Positions 5,569 to 7,496 of a stretch of 7,496 nt of DNA are shown piece by piece (the first letter of the stretch is position 1; each line of letters begins with the position of its first letter). The stretch covers positions 1-7,496 of the forward strand of contig JABDMN010000349.1 in assembly GCA_013001485.1 (NCBI GenBank), written 5' to 3'. The notes beneath the pieces were generated by a model. It had not been told where the DNA came from. It made no database searches and worked only from the letters and a program-made list of their open reading frames with translations. The position numbers and the translations under genes are program-made. The stretch comes from Acidimicrobiia bacterium (GTDB lineage: Bacteria > Actinomycetota > Acidimicrobiia > Spongiisociales > UBA5794).

Positions 5569-7479
5569 TCAACAGTGCCTGTTGTGCCAGTCGAGGATCG
5601 CTTCGAACCGTTCGACTCGATGCCGCGGCTTGCCGGATCGCGACATCTCGTGACCTTCACCGGGGAACCACAGAAGCTCGGTCTCGACACCGAGACGACG
5701 CAGGAGCACGTAGAGCTGCTGGCCCTGATCGATCGGTGTGCGGAAGTCCGAGTCCGAGTGGATGATCAGCGTCGGAGTCGCGACTGAGCCCGCATGTGAG
5801 AGCGAGCTAGCACGCCACAGATCCTGATCGCCGTCGGGCAGCTGAGCATCGACGTAGAGCTTGTCGAACCAGGGCCCGATGTCGGAAGCGCCGGCAAACG
5901 AGATCCAGTCATAGAGACCGCGTTCGGAGACTGCCGACGTGAACGAATCGTCGACGGCGAGGATTCGGATCGTGATGAGCCCGCCGTAAGAACCGCCCAT
6001 CACACCGACGTGATCGCGGTCGAGTCGGGGGTACCGATCGAGGACGCCGGCGATGAAACCCCGGAGGTCACGCAGATCGACCGGATCGTCCTTCTGCCAC
6101 TCGCCGACGACGGCCCGCACATGGTCTCGGCCATAGCCATCGGAGCCACGCGGGTTGCAGGCCACGACGGCGTAGCCGGCGCCGGCGTACACCTGGAACT
6201 CGTCGAACATCCCGACGCCGTATTGGCTGGCCGGACCGCCGTGGATGTTGAACAGGACCTTGACCGGGTCGTCACCGGGCGGCAGATACACCCACCCGTG
6301 CACCGGTCCGTCTTCGGTATCGATCGTGACCTCTTCGGGTTCGACGAGGCTGACCGACGAACGGAAGCCTTCGTTCACCGAAGTGAGCCGACGTTCCTCC
6401 CCGTTCTCCGACCACCACAGCTCACCCGGATCGGAGTAGTCGGTGGCGGTGAAGGCGAGGGCAGAGCCGTCGGGTCGAGCCGAGAAGCCAGTGACCATCC
6501 GGTCGCCACCGACGAGCGTCACCGCGGCTTCGCCTTCGAAGCGGACCACCCTGGTGCGGCCCGAGTCGACGAGGTATCCGACAGGCACACCATCACCCGA
6601 CCACTGAGGCGTCGGCGGCACGAGCGGTGGGCTGAACCCGGACACTCCGCGATCGTGCTGGCTCGTGAGATCCATCCACTCGCCACCGTCGCGGCGGAAC
6701 AGGGTTGTCACCCCCGGCCAGTCGTACATGCCGGTGTGACCAACGGCGTGCAACGTGCCGTCGGGTGAATAGGAGACGCTGTCCCACGCACCGACATCAC
6801 CCACAGGAGCAGCAGAGCCGCCGTCGACACTCACCTCGAACAGCTGCGACCCCGGGTCGAGGCCCCTGCTGTCGTGACGAGCACTGATGAAGGCGACACG
6901 ATCGCCCGACGGATGCCAAGTCGGCGACGCTTCGTCGAACTCGCCAGGAGTCAGACATACCGGTTCGGAGTCCTCGGCGATGACATAGACGTGGGAACGG
7001 CGGTCGTGGAGCCAACCCTGATTGTCGCCGCGATACGGGAGCTCGGTGATCCGGCGCGGCCGTCTCTTCCGCTCGTCGTCCTCGAGATCGGCCCAGTCAT
7101 CGGTCCAGGTGGTCCCGACCACGACGAGGCGCGTGCCGTCAGGCGACCACTCCAGCGCCGAGACACCAAGCGAAAACTCGGTCATCACCGTGGCCTCGCC
7201 GCCGTCGGCAGCGATCACCGCTACTTGCGGCTTGTCGGAGTCTTCGGGGCCGGCTCTGAGAAAGGCAAGGTGGGAGCCGTCAGGCGACCACCGCGGCGAG
7301 GTGTCCTTGGGCCCACCGGTGAACGCGCGGGCCGACTCTCCGTCCCACAGCCAAATCTCCGACACGTACCGGTCGCCCTCCAGATCGACCGCAGTGACCG
7401 TGAATGCCACCCTGCGCCCATCCGGGTGGATGCGGGGGTCCCACACCCTTCGAAGCTTCCCAACGTCAACTGGCTGCAT
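5569..7479 (-). CDS. S9 family serine peptidase (prolyl oligopeptidase/acylaminoacyl-peptidase type)
   Basis: A 636-residue protein with two parts. Residues about 10-370 form a beta-propeller with repeated blade motifs such as WSPDGSHLAF (64-73), WSPDGTRLVV (111-120), WHPSGDRVAF (188-197) and YSPDGTLHAV (237-246), which gates access to the active site. Residues about 385-636 are the alpha/beta-hydrolase peptidase domain. It contains the oxyanion region NIHGGPASQYG (411-421), the nucleophile Ser497 in MGGSYGG, Asp578 in IIHSDSDFRTP and His610 in GEGHEMSRSGKP, so the triad is complete. There is no signal peptide, so it is probably cytosolic. By family it cleaves short peptides or N-acylated amino acids from peptides; dipeptidyl-peptidase specificity is less likely but not excluded. 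Start is ATG at 7479 with a strong upstream AGGAGG. It is the first visible gene of the minus-strand block, and ilvE follows after 45 nt. Confidence 0.93.
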   Translation of the reverse strand: MQPVDVGKLRRVWDPRIHPDGRRVAFTVTAVDLEGDRYVSEIWLWDGESARAFTGGPKDTSPRWSPDGSHLAFLRAGPEDSDKPQVAVIAADGGEATVMTEFSLGVSALEWSPDGTRLVVVGTTWTDDWADLEDDERKRRPRRITELPYRGDNQGWLHDRRSHVYVIAEDSEPVCLTPGEFDEASPTWHPSGDRVAFISARHDSRGLDPGSQLFEVSVDGGSAAPVGDVGAWDSVSYSPDGTLHAVGHTGMYDWPGVTTLFRRDGGEWMDLTSQHDRGVSGFSPPLVPPTPQWSGDGVPVGYLVDSGRTRVVRFEGEAAVTLVGGDRMVTGFSARPDGSALAFTATDYSDPGELWWSENGEERRLTSVNEGFRSSVSLVEPEEVTIDTEDGPVHGWVYLPPGDDPVKVLFNIHGGPASQYGVGMFDEFQVYAGAGYAVVACNPRGSDGYGRDHVRAVVGEWQKDDPVDLRDLRGFIAGVLDRYPRLDRDHVGVMGGSYGGLITIRILAVDDSFTSAVSERGLYDWISFAGASDIGPWFDKLYVDAQLPDGDQDLWRASSLSHAGSVATPTLIIHSDSDFRTPIDQGQQLYVLLRRLGVETELLWFPGEGHEMSRSGKPRHRVERFEAILDWHNRHC

Positions 7480-7483
7480 CTGT

Positions 7484-7489
7484 CCTCCT
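7484..7489 (-). promoter_or_regulatory. Strong Shine-Dalgarno (AGGAGG) for the S9 peptidase
   Basis: The minus strand reads AGGAGG at 7489-7484, followed by ACAG and the ATG at 7479, a full match to the anti-Shine-Dalgarno core at a 4-nt gap. It fixes the start codon. It is also the only strong ribosome-binding site in the window: the other minus-strand genes rely on overlaps or have weak sites. The promoter, if adjacent, lies beyond the window edge. Confidence 0.8.
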
Positions 7490-7496
7490 CGTGGTC

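Noticed and set aside
6010..6768. Plus-strand open frame opposite the S9 peptidase
   Set aside because: The S9 peptidase has an intact catalytic triad and propeller on the minus strand; the opposite frame shows no motif.
1..7496. CRISPR array, tRNA/rRNA, insertion sequence, toxin-antitoxin or defence genes
   Set aside because: I saw no regularly spaced repeats, no tRNA-like cloverleaf, no transposase or integrase motif, and no unassigned region over 300 nt that could hold one.

Overview
The window is visibly GC-rich DNA with compact gene packing, 4-bp ATGA/GTGA stop-start overlaps and a FAA-hydrolase gene immediately upstream of gltX. That gene order is also found in mycobacteria (FAA-family Rv2993c next to gltS, Rv2992c, in M. 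tuberculosis). I infer an actinomycetote chromosome, possibly a deep-branching lineage such as Acidimicrobiia. That placement is inference only, because there is no rRNA or marker-gene comparison here.

Layout. Positions 1-809 (+) hold the 3' part of an alpha/beta-hydrolase gene whose start lies outside the window. Positions 810-970 are a convergent intergenic stretch with three consecutive inverted repeats. One overlaps a C-rich mirror repeat that reads as a four-tract G-quadruplex motif on the minus strand. The last is a terminator-like hairpin for the plus-strand gene. Everything from 971 to the right edge is a seven-gene block on the minus strand. In transcription order it runs: S9 family prolyl-oligopeptidase-like serine peptidase (7479-5569), branched-chain aminotransferase ilvE (5523-4609), a 173-residue protein of unknown function (4573-4052), a hotdog-fold PaaI-type thioesterase (4052-3561), a FAA-hydrolase family enzyme (3533-2769), glutamyl-tRNA synthetase gltX (2772-1336) and a small VOC/glyoxalase-fold protein (1339-971).

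How the genes fit together. Gaps are 45, 35 and 27 nt or are replaced by 1- or 4-nt overlaps, so the block looks like one operon or a few nested transcription units. IlvE joins glutamate to branched-chain amino-acid metabolism, and GltX charges glutamate to tRNA. The FAA hydrolase, thioesterase and VOC enzymes act by family on oxo-acids, acyl-CoA thioesters and small electrophiles, but their substrates cannot be read from sequence.

This looks like an ordinary housekeeping region. I found no mobile element, CRISPR array, tRNA/rRNA, phage gene or defence gene, and no convincing new biological system. The points most worth a second look are the structured convergent intergenic DNA and the unassigned 173-residue protein inside the operon.
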